From positions 311,230 to 375,229 of the forward strand of contig NZ_KE383990.1 in NCBI RefSeq assembly GCF_000423205.1: 64,000 nucleotides of DNA, in the 5' to 3' direction. Below are positions 45,321-53,913 of the stretch, one piece after another. The position numbers and the translations under genes are program-made. The notes beneath the pieces are model-generated. The model searched no databases and was not told where the DNA came from. It worked only from the letters and a program-made list of their open reading frames with translations. Source of the DNA: Jonesia quinghaiensis DSM 15701 (GTDB taxonomy: Bacteria > Actinomycetota > Actinomycetes > Actinomycetales > Cellulomonadaceae). Numbering within the stretch: the first letter of the stretch is position 1; the number at the start of each line of letters is the position of its first letter.

Positions 45321-46520
45321 CTACTTCTGGCCGATCTCTTCCAGCAGGGTAGTGAACCATTCTTGGCTCGCGTCGAAAGCCTTTCCACCTGCAATGCGTG
45401 GGAACTCAATGGCGCGAAGCCGGTTGTCGTTCTCCTCGTCATGACCAATGACGCCTGACTCGGCGCGCAATGCACACTCAACAGCCAGGTCAGTCATGGA
45501 CTTGATGAGACGCAGGTCCTCAGCGTTCGCTGCGGCAGCACGAGAGTAGTAACCCGACTTTTGCACCATAACCTTTTCAGCGCCCAGACGGTCGGCGAAC
45601 TGCTTTGCGAACCACTGGCCAGGGTTCACAGTATCCAGCTTTACGTGACCAAACGGGTCGCGCTCAACGGTCTGACCCGACGCTTCAAGTTGCTCAACGA
45701 TCTCGTGCATGCCGGCACCTTCGGACAGGAAGATGTTAACGTTTCCAACCTCGTCCATGACAGCTTTGAGGCGTTCTGCTTCAGCGTCAATATTGAGCGC
45801 AAGCTCAGGAATGAAGACGGCGTGGATGTCCCAGCGCTCTTTGGTGAGTCCAATGCCTGGAAGGAATTCTTGCGTGTCCAGCCACTTGCGGTATTCCAAG
45901 GCGGTAGCAGCTGTGAGCCACCCACAGTGACGGCCCATGACTTCGTGGACGATTAGCATGCGTGGGCCTGAGCGGTGCTCACCAATAACGTTTGCTGCAA
46001 AACCGGCGCCTTCTTCAGCGGCGGTCCACGCACCAAGTGACTGGCGAATAGGCACAACATCGTTGTCGATGGTCTTCGGCAGACCAACAACGGTGAGGTC
46101 GTAGTTGTTGTCTTTCAAGTACGCAGCGAGGTCAGCAGCTGTTGTGTTGGTGTCGTCACCACCGATGGTGTGGAGGACATCAACGCCATCGGTCTTCAGG
46201 CGTTCAGCGGCAACTGTGAGCGGGTTCTCGCCTTCGTTAACTAGGCCACGCTTGACGCAGTCTTCCACGTTGGTGAGCTTCACGCGGCTGTTACCAATTG
46301 GGGAACCACCAAAGCGGTGCAGAACTCCAGCGTTACGGCGCACCTCATCATCAATAACAATCTTGTTACCGGTCAGCAGGCCGTGGTAGCCGTACTGGTA
46401 GGCAATGATTTCGACCTCAGGGGCGATTTCCGTGTAACGCTCAATGAGTCCTCCGACAGCTGAGGACAGACATGGCGCGAATCCACCAGCAGTAAGTAGA
46501 GCTACGCGACGAACCGTCAT
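45321..46520 (-). CDS. pfp: 6-phosphofructokinase, pyrophosphate-type signature
   Basis: A 399-residue PFK-family enzyme. It carries GGDDTNTTAADLAAYL, where the second Asp is the residue that blocks ATP and marks PPi-dependent enzymes (ATP enzymes have Gly), and VGLPKTIDNDVVP, whose Lys is also PPi-specific. MGRHCGWL and SEGAGMHEI are further substrate-site segments. It therefore most likely interconverts fructose-6-phosphate and fructose-1,6-bisphosphate with pyrophosphate, reversibly. It stands downstream of plsC with a 106-bp gap and is closed by a good terminator. Confidence 0.88.
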   Translation of the reverse strand: MTVRRVALLTAGGFAPCLSSAVGGLIERYTEIAPEVEIIAYQYGYHGLLTGNKIVIDDEVRRNAGVLHRFGGSPIGNSRVKLTNVEDCVKRGLVNEGENPLTVAAERLKTDGVDVLHTIGGDDTNTTAADLAAYLKDNNYDLTVVGLPKTIDNDVVPIRQSLGAWTAAEEGAGFAANVIGEHRSGPRMLIVHEVMGRHCGWLTAATALEYRKWLDTQEFLPGIGLTKERWDIHAVFIPELALNIDAEAERLKAVMDEVGNVNIFLSEGAGMHEIVEQLEASGQTVERDPFGHVKLDTVNPGQWFAKQFADRLGAEKVMVQKSGYYSRAAAANAEDLRLIKSMTDLAVECALRAESGVIGHDEENDNRLRAIEFPRIAGGKAFDASQEWFTTLLEEIGQK

Positions 46521-46626
46521 GGGTTATTACCTCTCGTGTTGGTGCTTTTCTGAAAAACACTGTGGCGCACAGATCGCCAGAACATGGCACTATTCGCCGA
46601 TGCAGTCCGGCGAACCCTCTGTGACG

Positions 46627-47430
46627 TTATCGGTCTCCACGGTGTTCACCGTGGGACTTTTGTTCTTCGGTTGGTGGTTCAGGGACCTGTACTTCTGGAA
46701 CAGGACGTCCACCTGGTGCGGCAGGTTGCGCTGGTTTTTCTGGTGGCAACCCCGCGGACATTCGGGCTTTTGCTGTTGCCGCATACATGTCGACATACTC
46801 TTGGCCGGACAAAGTCATCAGCGAGTACATGATTTCATCAGTGACTGACCGCAATATGAAGCGGTCACTTTCCATACCTTGGTATCGAGAAAAATCCAGA
46901 GGCTCTCCGATGACCGCACCCAAGCGCATGATCTTCGGCAATATTTTCCCAATCGGTTGGGCGACATCGGTGCCAACCATAGCGACCGGAATCACCGGGG
47001 CACCAGATTCTAGGGCTAGCCGCGCAACGCCAGTTTTCCCACGGTACAACCGGCCATCGGGTGAACGAGTTCCTTCTGGATAAATACCGAAGAGACCGCC
47101 TGCATCTAGTCTTTTCAAACCGGTATTCAGTGCTGCTTCGCTAGCTCGTCCTCCACTACGATCCACCGGAATCGTCCCGACACCACGCATAAAGCCTGCT
47201 GTCATTCTGCCCTTGAGGCCTTTGCCGGTAAAGTACTCCGACTTGCCGATGAAAACGATTTCCCGGTCAATCAGAAGCGGGAGAATAAAAGAGTCGATCA
47301 CCGCAAGGTGATTGCTTGCGATGATCGCAGGCCCATCTCCGGGGATGTTTTCAGCGCCTTTGATCCACGGTCGAAACAACAGCCTCAACAATGGGCCAAC
47401 GAATACACGCTTCATCAACCAGTAGAACAA
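46627..47430 (-). CDS. plsC: 1-acyl-sn-glycerol-3-phosphate acyltransferase family protein
   Basis: A 267-residue membrane-associated acyltransferase of phospholipid synthesis. The catalytic HX4D motif is in ASNHLAVIDSF (about residues 39-49), the FPEGTR-type motif is IYPEGTRSPDG, and PVDRSGG and VIPVAMVGT are the other blocks. The C-terminus is a Pro-rich tail. The TTG start is preferred because GAGGAGG precedes it and relatives begin MFYW; an ATG five codons later is possible. The next gene upstream is divergent with 59 bp between. Confidence 0.88.
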   Translation of the reverse strand: MFYWLMKRVFVGPLLRLLFRPWIKGAENIPGDGPAIIASNHLAVIDSFILPLLIDREIVFIGKSEYFTGKGLKGRMTAGFMRGVGTIPVDRSGGRASEAALNTGLKRLDAGGLFGIYPEGTRSPDGRLYRGKTGVARLALESGAPVIPVAMVGTDVAQPIGKILPKIMRLGAVIGEPLDFSRYQGMESDRFILRSVTDEIMYSLMTLSGQEYVDMYAATAKARMSAGLPPEKPAQPAAPGGRPVPEVQVPEPPTEEQKSHGEHRGDR

Positions 47431-47476
47431 GTGGCCTCCTCGAGCTCCTCGCTATCGCGGGACCCGTCTTAGTCTT

Positions 47477-47482
47477 TAGAGT
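47477..47482 (+). promoter_or_regulatory. Candidate -10 for a leaderless membrane-protein transcript
   Basis: TAGAGT lies 7 nt before the ATG at 47490, with no Shine-Dalgarno sequence. Confidence 0.4.
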
Positions 47483-47489
47483 AATAACT

Positions 47490-47990
47490 ATGTCAGCACC
47501 GGACGACGACCGATTCGACTCTGAGCCTACGCCTGATGGTTCACAGCCTCCAGCCAACACCCCACTCCCCCGTAACCCAAGCGACGAAGACGTCGATCTG
47601 GCGTGGCGTGGGATTGTGGCGGACTTAATGAATCTTTCCACGAATGGCCACCAAGAGGAAACTCCTGAACTCCCCACCTCTCCTCAGCGACCTGTTCAAG
47701 CCACCCAAGGACCGCGAGACTGGTCAGATGATGAGGAAAAACTGGCGCAGATAGATGCCTTTGAAGAACCCGACCCGCCTTTTACCCTCAGTAGTGACCG
47801 AGTCCGCAACGTGGGATGGTTCTTGCTGATCGTGGGCTTAGTCGGGCTTTTTTGGACAGTTTTGGTGGTGGCTCCGGCTTCAATTATTCCTGCGCTAAGT
47901 ATGGGCGCACTCATTACTACCGGGGCAGGTCTACTGGTATGGCGGATGCGGCCCGACGACGACAATGATGGTCCTGGCGCCGTCGTCTGA
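47490..47990 (+). CDS. Conserved actinobacterial membrane protein, two-helix C-terminus
   Basis: A 166-residue protein I cannot assign to a function. The first 105 residues are acidic, Pro-rich and probably disordered, with one helical stretch (DEDVDLAWRGIVADLMNL). The end has two adjacent membrane helices (about 108-155, VGWFLLIVGLVGLFWTVL then a second span) and a short charged tail. The ATG has no ribosome binding site, but TAGAGT lies 7 nt upstream, suggesting a leaderless message. It is divergent from plsC and convergent with glucokinase. Confidence 0.75.
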   Translation: MSAPDDDRFDSEPTPDGSQPPANTPLPRNPSDEDVDLAWRGIVADLMNLSTNGHQEETPELPTSPQRPVQATQGPRDWSDDEEKLAQIDAFEEPDPPFTLSSDRVRNVGWFLLIVGLVGLFWTVLVVAPASIIPALSMGALITTGAGLLVWRMRPDDDNDGPGAVV

Positions 47991-48007
47991 CCACAACTAG
48001 TTGCCTT

Positions 48008-48958
48008 TTACAGGCGGGCTAGGTCTGCCGCACCAACAATTCCCGCCTCATTGCCCATTCGCGCAAGTTCGAAGCGAGCCTCCACGCGGTGCCCTCTTGC
48101 CGGCAGACTCGAGAGGAAAGCATCTTGAGCGGGGGTGAGCAACAGATCTCCCGCAGCTGCGACCCCACCACCAATAACAACCACTTCTGGGTCCAGTAGC
48201 GCAGCTACTGACGCGGCGCCCTCGCCAATCCATCGCCCAAGCTCGGAGAGAAGCGAGCAGGAGAACTGATCTCCCTGCTGGGCTGCAGTAGTGACAAGCG
48301 GACCAGTAATGGCATCGACACTGCCACCAGCCAAGTCAATGAGGAGTTGTGCGTGCGCTGGCTGTTTAATAGCCATTGCGCGGGCCTCACGTACCAGAGC
48401 AGAACCAGATGCATACTGCTCCCAGCAACCGTCATGACCGCACCCACAGGTGTGCCCGTTGGGAACGACACGCATGTGGCCCACTTCGCCGCCCACGCCA
48501 TAACGCCCACGTACAAGCTGATCGTTAATGACCAAGGCGCCACCAAGACCTGTTCCGATGGTGAGCATCAGCATGTCCGTAGCGTCGTGTGCTGCTCCAA
48601 ACCGGTACTCGGCCCAACCTGCAGCGTTAGCATCATTCTCTACAACGATAGGAACCTGGACGTCCAGCCCAAGTAGTGCGCGAACGTTTGCCGCTATCGG
48701 GTACTCGCGCCAGTTGATATTTGGGGCAAATTGAACTGAGGTACGGTCCGGGGAGCAAAACCCCGCGGCGGCAAGACCGATAGCACCGATCTCATAATCT
48801 TGGGCAAGAGTTGCACAGACCTGAGCGATAGAACGGTCAATACTTGCCGGATCATCAGCGGCTGTGGCGATCCGTGTTTGGGCGAGAATTTTTCCATTCT
48901 CATCCACCACTCCCGCAGCGATCTTTGTTCCGCCAATATCTACGCCGATGGCGTGCAT
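48008..48958 (-). CDS. glk: ROK-family glucokinase
   Basis: A 316-residue sugar kinase of the ROK family. The ATP motif is GVDIGGTKIAAG at the N-terminus, the sugar-binding and catalytic segment VVENDANAAGWAEY, and the zinc motif CGCGHDGCWEQYASG. In actinobacteria such proteins are usually ATP-dependent glucokinases that feed glycolysis. The ATG at 48958 follows AAGGGA at 7-nt spacing and yields the usual terminus; two longer in-frame starts were rejected. Divergent from the acyl-CoA ligase gene. Confidence 0.88.
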   Translation of the reverse strand: MHAIGVDIGGTKIAAGVVDENGKILAQTRIATAADDPASIDRSIAQVCATLAQDYEIGAIGLAAAGFCSPDRTSVQFAPNINWREYPIAANVRALLGLDVQVPIVVENDANAAGWAEYRFGAAHDATDMLMLTIGTGLGGALVINDQLVRGRYGVGGEVGHMRVVPNGHTCGCGHDGCWEQYASGSALVREARAMAIKQPAHAQLLIDLAGGSVDAITGPLVTTAAQQGDQFSCSLLSELGRWIGEGAASVAALLDPEVVVIGGGVAAAGDLLLTPAQDAFLSSLPARGHRVEARFELARMGNEAGIVGAADLARL

Positions 48959-49121
48959 GTAGATTCCCTTGCTCATCTGTGAACTACCCGACTCTGCGGC
49001 CAACATCCGTCAATGCCTGAGAGGTATGACGCGATAAGCCTACTCAATGACGTGAGTGTGATGCACATCCCGCTCTGCTGGTATATTGCCTTCAACGTCG
49101 GCCACTGCCAAAGGAGCCAGA

Positions 49122-50933
49122 ATGGACGAAGTAACAACCCCACCTCTTGTTACGGTGGACTCTGAAAAAAACCTCAATGACCTGCTAACACGTCGCGTTG
49201 ATGCTGACCCAACGGGCACCATTATGGAAGTAATGGACTCTGCCGGTACGTGGCAACCAATCTCAGCACGTGAATTCCATGCCCAAGTTCGCGCTGTCGC
49301 TCAGGGACTCATCGCATCAGGAATTGACCCCGGGGACCGGGTTGGCATCATGTCGCGGACACGATACGAGTGGTCACTTCTCGACTGGGCAATCTGGGCT
49401 GCTAGCGCAGTCACAGTGCCACTGTACGAAACCTCCAGCCCTGAACAGGTCGATTGGATTCTCAATGACGCTGGAGTGAAGTTGCTGATTGTTGAAAACC
49501 AGCAACTTCACTCTGTAGCAAGCGAGGCCTTTGACAATGCTCCCCAGCTTTCAGACAGCCTCGTTATTGACAATGGTGCCATCGCAGAACTCACCCGCCG
49601 TGGGGCTGAAGTCCCAGAAAGCGAGATCGAACGGCGCGCTCACTTAGCCAACCTCGATTCGCTAGCGACCATCATCTACACCTCCGGAACAACGGGGCGC
49701 CCGAAAGGCGCGTGTCTAATCCACCGCAACTTTTACGAACTCAGCGAAAACAGCACGATGCGCCTCAAAGAGGTACTTGAGCATGGGGCGCGAAGGACTT
49801 TGCTATTCATGCCTCTTGCCCACGTCTTCGCTAGGTTTATCCACGTCCTCGTTATTCCGGGTGGTTCCGTCCTCGGACACGTATCAGACACCAAGGATCT
49901 ACTTCCTGCCCTCGCCTCATTCCGCCCTACCTACCTGCTATCTGTGCCACGTGTGTTTGAGAAGGTCTACAACGCCTCTGAACAGAAAGCAGTCGCCGGA
50001 GGAAAGGGCAAAATCTTCCACTGGGCAGCGCGCACAGCTATCGCCTACTCACGTTCTCTCGATAGCACTAAAGGACCTAGCGTAGGGCTTCGAGTGCAGC
50101 ACAAAGTCGCTGACCGTTTGGTGCTCAGTAAAATCCGAGCCGCGTTGGGCGGACAAACAAAATATGCAATCTCTGGCGGGGCTGCCCTTGGAGAGCGGCT
50201 TGGTCACTTCTTCCGCGGCGCTGGGCTGGTTGTTCTAGAAGGTTACGGCCTCACTGAAACAACGGCCCCCACCTCTGTCACATTGCCTGACAGGATCAAA
50301 ATTGGAACGGTCGGACCGCCTCTTCCAGGGTGCTCCTTGCGGATCAACCCTGACGGAGAGGTGCTTGTTCGCGGACCTCACGTATTCGTGGGGTACCACA
50401 ACAACGAGGTAGCCACGGAAGAAGCCTTTGAATCTGGGTGGTTCAAAACCGGTGACATCGGATCGCTAGACGACGATGGTTTTTTGCGAATCACCGGCCG
50501 CAAGAAAGAAATCATTGTCACTGCCGGTGGGAAAAATGTTGCCCCAACCGTCCTCGAAGACCGTGTACGAGCTCACCCCTTAGTGAGCCAAGTTGTTGTC
50601 GTGGGTGATGGGCAACCCTTCATCGCAGCCATGATCACGGTGGATGCAGAAGCCCTTCCAGGGTGGCTTGCAGCCCACGGGCACCCTGAACTGCCCTTCG
50701 CCCAAGCGAAAGACGCGCCGCATGTTCGCGCCGCTCTTGACCAAGCAATTGAAAGAGCAAACCGTGCGGTGTCACGAGCCGAGTCCATTCGGAAGTTCAT
50801 TGTGCTTGACCAAGATTTCACCGTTGACAACGGCTACCTCACCCCGTCGATGAAGGTGAAAAGAACCCTGGTCATCCAAGACTTCCAGCACCAGATCGAC
50901 AATTTGTATGACGATGTCCAGCGCATTGACTGA
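49122..50933 (+). CDS. fadD: Long-chain fatty-acid--CoA ligase (AMP-forming)
   Basis: A 603-residue ANL-superfamily enzyme that activates fatty acids to acyl-CoA through acyl-AMP. Motifs in order: TIIYTSGTTGRPKG (phosphate loop), LEGYGLTETTAPTS (adenine site), and GWFKTGDIGSLDDDGFLRITGRKKEIIVTAGGK split between hinge and core, with the catalytic Lys expected near the C-terminus (MKVKRTLV). The ATG follows AAGGAG. A hairpin ends the gene before the AsnC-like gene. Chain-length preference cannot be read. Confidence 0.9.
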   Translation: MDEVTTPPLVTVDSEKNLNDLLTRRVDADPTGTIMEVMDSAGTWQPISAREFHAQVRAVAQGLIASGIDPGDRVGIMSRTRYEWSLLDWAIWAASAVTVPLYETSSPEQVDWILNDAGVKLLIVENQQLHSVASEAFDNAPQLSDSLVIDNGAIAELTRRGAEVPESEIERRAHLANLDSLATIIYTSGTTGRPKGACLIHRNFYELSENSTMRLKEVLEHGARRTLLFMPLAHVFARFIHVLVIPGGSVLGHVSDTKDLLPALASFRPTYLLSVPRVFEKVYNASEQKAVAGGKGKIFHWAARTAIAYSRSLDSTKGPSVGLRVQHKVADRLVLSKIRAALGGQTKYAISGGAALGERLGHFFRGAGLVVLEGYGLTETTAPTSVTLPDRIKIGTVGPPLPGCSLRINPDGEVLVRGPHVFVGYHNNEVATEEAFESGWFKTGDIGSLDDDGFLRITGRKKEIIVTAGGKNVAPTVLEDRVRAHPLVSQVVVVGDGQPFIAAMITVDAEALPGWLAAHGHPELPFAQAKDAPHVRAALDQAIERANRAVSRAESIRKFIVLDQDFTVDNGYLTPSMKVKRTLVIQDFQHQIDNLYDDVQRID

Positions 50934-50965
50934 GAGCCGCCACGACACGGAATCCATCGATTAGG

Positions 50966-51001
50966 CTTGGTGGTGGGGTCTCGTGAGGCCCCACCACCAA
51001 G
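50966..51001 (+). terminator. Hairpin after the acyl-CoA ligase gene
   Basis: 17-nt arms (50966-50982 and 50985-51001) pair with one G-T type mismatch and a 2-nt loop. It lies 32 bp after the ligase stop and 62 bp before the next gene. Confidence 0.65.
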
Positions 51002-51063
51002 GTCCGTTTCTGCTACGCAGCAGGTCACACGAACTATCTGACACTGCCAAACCAAGGAGTCCC

Positions 51064-51345
51064 ATGCCGACAGCAATCGTGATGATCGACACCGATCAAG
51101 CTTTGATTCCTGAAGTTGCCACCGAGGTTGCGACGATCGACGGTGTCAGTGAGGTGTACTCCGTCACGGGTGACGTGGATCTTGTGGCAATTGTCCGTGT
51201 CTCCCAGCATGATGACTTCGCTTCTGTTATTGCGGATCGCATCGGCAAAACCCCTGGTGTCCTCAAAACCACAACATACTTAGCATTCCGCGAATTCTCG
51301 CAAAAGGATCTCGCGGCAGCTTTCGACCTCGGTTTGGATTCCTGA
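51064..51345 (+). CDS. Stand-alone Lrp/AsnC ligand-binding (RAM) domain protein
   Basis: A 93-residue protein consisting only of an AsnC-type effector domain: AIVMIDTDQALIPEVATEVATI, VSEVYSVTGDVDLVAIVRV and VLKTTTYLAF match the alpha-beta sandwich that binds amino acids in Lrp proteins. There is no helix-turn-helix, so it cannot bind DNA alone; such proteins may modulate full-length Lrp regulators or an enzyme. The ATG follows AAGGAG. It converges on trpD across a perfect hairpin. Confidence 0.88.
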   Translation: MPTAIVMIDTDQALIPEVATEVATIDGVSEVYSVTGDVDLVAIVRVSQHDDFASVIADRIGKTPGVLKTTTYLAFREFSQKDLAAAFDLGLDS

Positions 51346-51360
51346 CCCAAGAGGCTTGCA

Positions 51361-51409
51361 CACGTGACAGGGCACGATGCGCTGAATGCGCATCGTGCCC
51401 TGTCACGTG
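51361..51409. terminator. Perfect 22-bp bidirectional hairpin between the AsnC-like and trpD genes
   Basis: Arms 51361-51382 and 51388-51409 are perfectly complementary over 22 bp (outer part CACGTGACAGGGCACG) with a TGAAT loop, placed between two convergent stops. Confidence 0.85.
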
Positions 51410-51415
51410 GAGTTC

Positions 51416-52492
51416 TTAACGGTCAGAGCGTTTCGCTTCACCTTTCGTGGCAGCATCTCGCCAAGCATCTAGAAGTCGTTGGGTAGCACCTGAATCCACT
51501 GCCTGCGCAGCGATTTCCATGCCGGCACTCAATCTCTGGGCAAGCGTTCCCGATCCCACCAGGCGCCCATCAGCCACAATTCCTGCTGCCGCATTGGCAA
51601 GAACCGTGTCCCGCACAGGCCCGGTTGCACCCTGAAATAGCGCCCGCGCAACCTCTGCGTTCTCCTGTGCTGTCCCTCCCCGAAGGTCATCAACCGTAAT
51701 CGGGGACATGCCCATGTCCTTCACCGGGTCAATGACCTCATGGACTACGTCTGCGTCACGTACTTCCCACATATCGACTGGCCCAATTGCCGCAAACTCG
51801 TCGAGGCCACGAGCCCCACGAAATACGAGCGCTTGGCGCCCACGGCGAGCAAAAACTCCAGCAATGATTGGCGCCATCGACGCATCTGCCACGCCAACAG
51901 CAGAGGAACGAGGTAGCCCCGGGTTTGTGATGGGGCCTAAAAAGTTGAACGCTGTAGCGATGCGTAACTCTTTGCGTGCCACAGCCGCATGGCGCATCGA
52001 AGGGTGGAAAGTTTGCGCAAAACAGAAGGTGATTCCCACGCTGCGTCCAATGGCAGCGACATCTTGTGGGGTGTGATCTAACGGGAGCCCAAGCGCTTCT
52101 AGCACATCAGCAGATCCCGAAGATGATGACGATGCCCGATTGCCATGCTTCACAATTGGCACTCCACATGAGGCGATCACCACTGCGGCCATGGTGGAAA
52201 TATTGACTGTGTGCAAACGGTCACCACCGGTTCCCACAATGTCGAGCGCGGTTTGTGAGTGCTCGAGATCTGGGTAAGGAACAGCGTGATCAATCATGGC
52301 TTGGGACAAACCAAGCATTTCCTCGACGGTTTCCCCCTTGCTGCGTAATGCCACAAGGAAACCCGCTAGTTGGACAGGGCTTGCACTGCCTGCCATCACT
52401 TGTGTCATCGCCCATCGTGCGGCCTCAACATCAAGATCTTCGCCCGCAATAAGGGTTGATGTCAGATCAGGCCAAGAAGGGGGACGTGTCAT
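51416..52492 (-). CDS. trpD: Anthranilate phosphoribosyltransferase
   Basis: A 358-residue enzyme that transfers phosphoribose from PRPP to anthranilate, step two of tryptophan synthesis. The PRPP loop is DIVGTGGDRLHTVNIST, the anthranilate site KHGNRASSSSSGSADVLEALG, and FNFLGPITNPG is the other hallmark. It stands apart from other trp genes in this window. Its ATG overlaps the stop of the receiver-like gene by 4 nt (ATGA), so it is expressed with it. Confidence 0.95.
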   Translation of the reverse strand: MTRPPSWPDLTSTLIAGEDLDVEAARWAMTQVMAGSASPVQLAGFLVALRSKGETVEEMLGLSQAMIDHAVPYPDLEHSQTALDIVGTGGDRLHTVNISTMAAVVIASCGVPIVKHGNRASSSSSGSADVLEALGLPLDHTPQDVAAIGRSVGITFCFAQTFHPSMRHAAVARKELRIATAFNFLGPITNPGLPRSSAVGVADASMAPIIAGVFARRGRQALVFRGARGLDEFAAIGPVDMWEVRDADVVHEVIDPVKDMGMSPITVDDLRGGTAQENAEVARALFQGATGPVRDTVLANAAAGIVADGRLVGSGTLAQRLSAGMEIAAQAVDSGATQRLLDAWRDAATKGEAKRSDR

Positions 52493-52908
52493 GGAGTGAT
52501 TCTCACTTTCTCAGATGTTTGCGCAAGCAGTTTCGAGACATGACTGCTCAATTCGAAGGGATCCAGCGGACGCGCTACAGCGCTATCTGCCAGAGACCAC
52601 GATGCCAACCAAGCGTCCTGGGCACGACCAGTCAGGACAAGGATAGGCGGACAGTCAAAAACTTCGTTCTTAACCTCGCGGGCAACGCCCATTCCACCAG
52701 CTTTGCGTGCCTCGCCGTCAAGAATAAGCAGGTCATAACGGCCAGGTTGAACACGCTCGACCAGAGCATCGTACGTTGCGACGTCATGCCACTCGATGGC
52801 AAGACCATCAATACTATTGCCAATCGATTGGCGAACATGATGACGCACCGTTGCATCATCGCTATAGACCAACACTGAGCGCTTGTCTTGAGTTGTGGCT
52901 TCCGACAT
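52489..52908 (-). CDS. Receiver-like (CheY-fold) protein, stand-alone, atypical
   Basis: A 139-residue single-domain protein with the response-regulator fold. The acidic pair (VYSDDATV), the phosphoacceptor-like Asp (LLILDGEARKAGGMG) and the Thr (ILVLTGR) are present, but the conserved C-terminal Lys is Arg (AVARPLDPF). No output domain and no kinase gene nearby. ATG at 52908 has AAGGA 4-5 nt upstream; an in-frame TTG four codons earlier overlaps that site. It is translationally coupled to trpD. Whether it is phosphorylated is open. Confidence 0.8.
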   Translation of the reverse strand: MSEATTQDKRSVLVYSDDATVRHHVRQSIGNSIDGLAIEWHDVATYDALVERVQPGRYDLLILDGEARKAGGMGVAREVKNEVFDCPPILVLTGRAQDAWLASWSLADSAVARPLDPFELSSHVSKLLAQTSEKVRITP

Positions 52909-53188
52909 AGTGTCCTTCAATCCGAGATGTACGTCGCTGTATCCTCACCCATCCTAGCGGGGACGACGTTACATACGTCACGCGCAACTCACTAGGTCAT
53001 GTCATCGCAGGCTCTCTTCCGCTTGTCAGAAAGGCCTTTGGGCCCAGCACCGTTTTCGTGACACCCACAAGTCTTCCGTCACAAGAACTGCAAAATATCC
53101 AGCATTCCTTCAAGTTTGTGAGATAGAACCACAGATTTCGGTGGGTCTTAGGGCCCAACGCTGGACCAACATCGGCAATAATGGTCTT

Positions 53189-53830
53189 GTGTCGACTGAA
53201 ACGGCTGCTCCCAAAGCACAACACCACGTAAGCGTGAACCGTCCGAACCCAGTGTCGGTCGGTACCATCGTCTGGCTATCCAGCGAACTCATGTTCTTTG
53301 CTGGGCTGTTCGCGATGTACTTCACAATCCGCGCCACTATCCCGGCTGAACAGTGGAGCGAGGGCACTGGTCATCTCAATTTGACCTTCGCCTTCATCAA
53401 CACAGCTGTTCTTGTTGCCTCATCACTGACATGCCAATTTGGTGTGTTTGCTGCTGAGCGCTTCCAGCCGGTCCGTACTGGGTCCATCCTCCAAGTGACC
53501 AAGTGGGGCATGAATGAATGGATGACGCTGACTTTCCTGATGGGATCGTTGTTCGTTGCCGGTCAGGTATACGAATACGCCGAGCTGGTACAGCACGGCC
53601 TGACAATCTCATCAAGCCCGTATGGATCGGTCTTCTACCTGGCAACAGGTTTCCACGGGCTCCACGTTGTCGGCGGACTCATTGCATTCCTGTTCCTTTT
53701 GGGTCGTTCCTTCTCAGCGAAGAAGTTCGGCCACCACGAGGCAACTACAGGCATCGTCGTGTCCTACTACTGGCACTTCGTTGATGTCGTGTGGATCGGA
53801 CTCTTCTTTGTCATCTACTTCCTGCGCTAG
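53189..53830 (+). CDS. ctaE: Cytochrome c oxidase subunit III
   Basis: A 213-residue membrane subunit of the aa3 oxidase with five hydrophobic spans. Typical blocks are [59 protein letters not shown] and [21 protein letters not shown]. The GTG at 53189 gives the usual short N-terminus. It precedes qcrCAB, the constant actinobacterial order for the bcc-aa3 supercomplex. The 280-bp gap upstream is free of genes and should hold the operon promoter. Confidence 0.95.
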   Translation: MSTETAAPKAQHHVSVNRPNPVSVGTIVWLSSELMFFAGLFAMYFTIRATIPAEQWSEGTGHLNLTFAFINTAVLVASSLTCQFGVFAAERFQPVRTGSILQVTKWGMNEWMTLTFLMGSLFVAGQVYEYAELVQHGLTISSSPYGSVFYLATGFHGLHVVGGLIAFLFLLGRSFSAKKFGHHEATTGIVVSYYWHFVDVVWIGLFFVIYFLR

Positions 53831-53836
53831 TCAGGC

Positions 53837-53866
53837 GCGCTGGTGAGCATTGCTGCTCACCAGCGC
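53837..53866 (+). terminator. Hairpin between ctaE and qcrC (attenuator or processing site)
   Basis: Perfect 13-bp arms (GCGCTGGTGAGCA, 53837-53849, and 53854-53866) with a TTGC loop, 6 bp after the ctaE stop. Since qcrC belongs to the same transcription unit in relatives, it may be a partial terminator or an RNA stabiliser. Confidence 0.55.
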
Positions 53867-53913
53867 AACACTTGTTCCAACCAATCCCCATAAAGCGAGA
53901 CGAGGATCGATTC

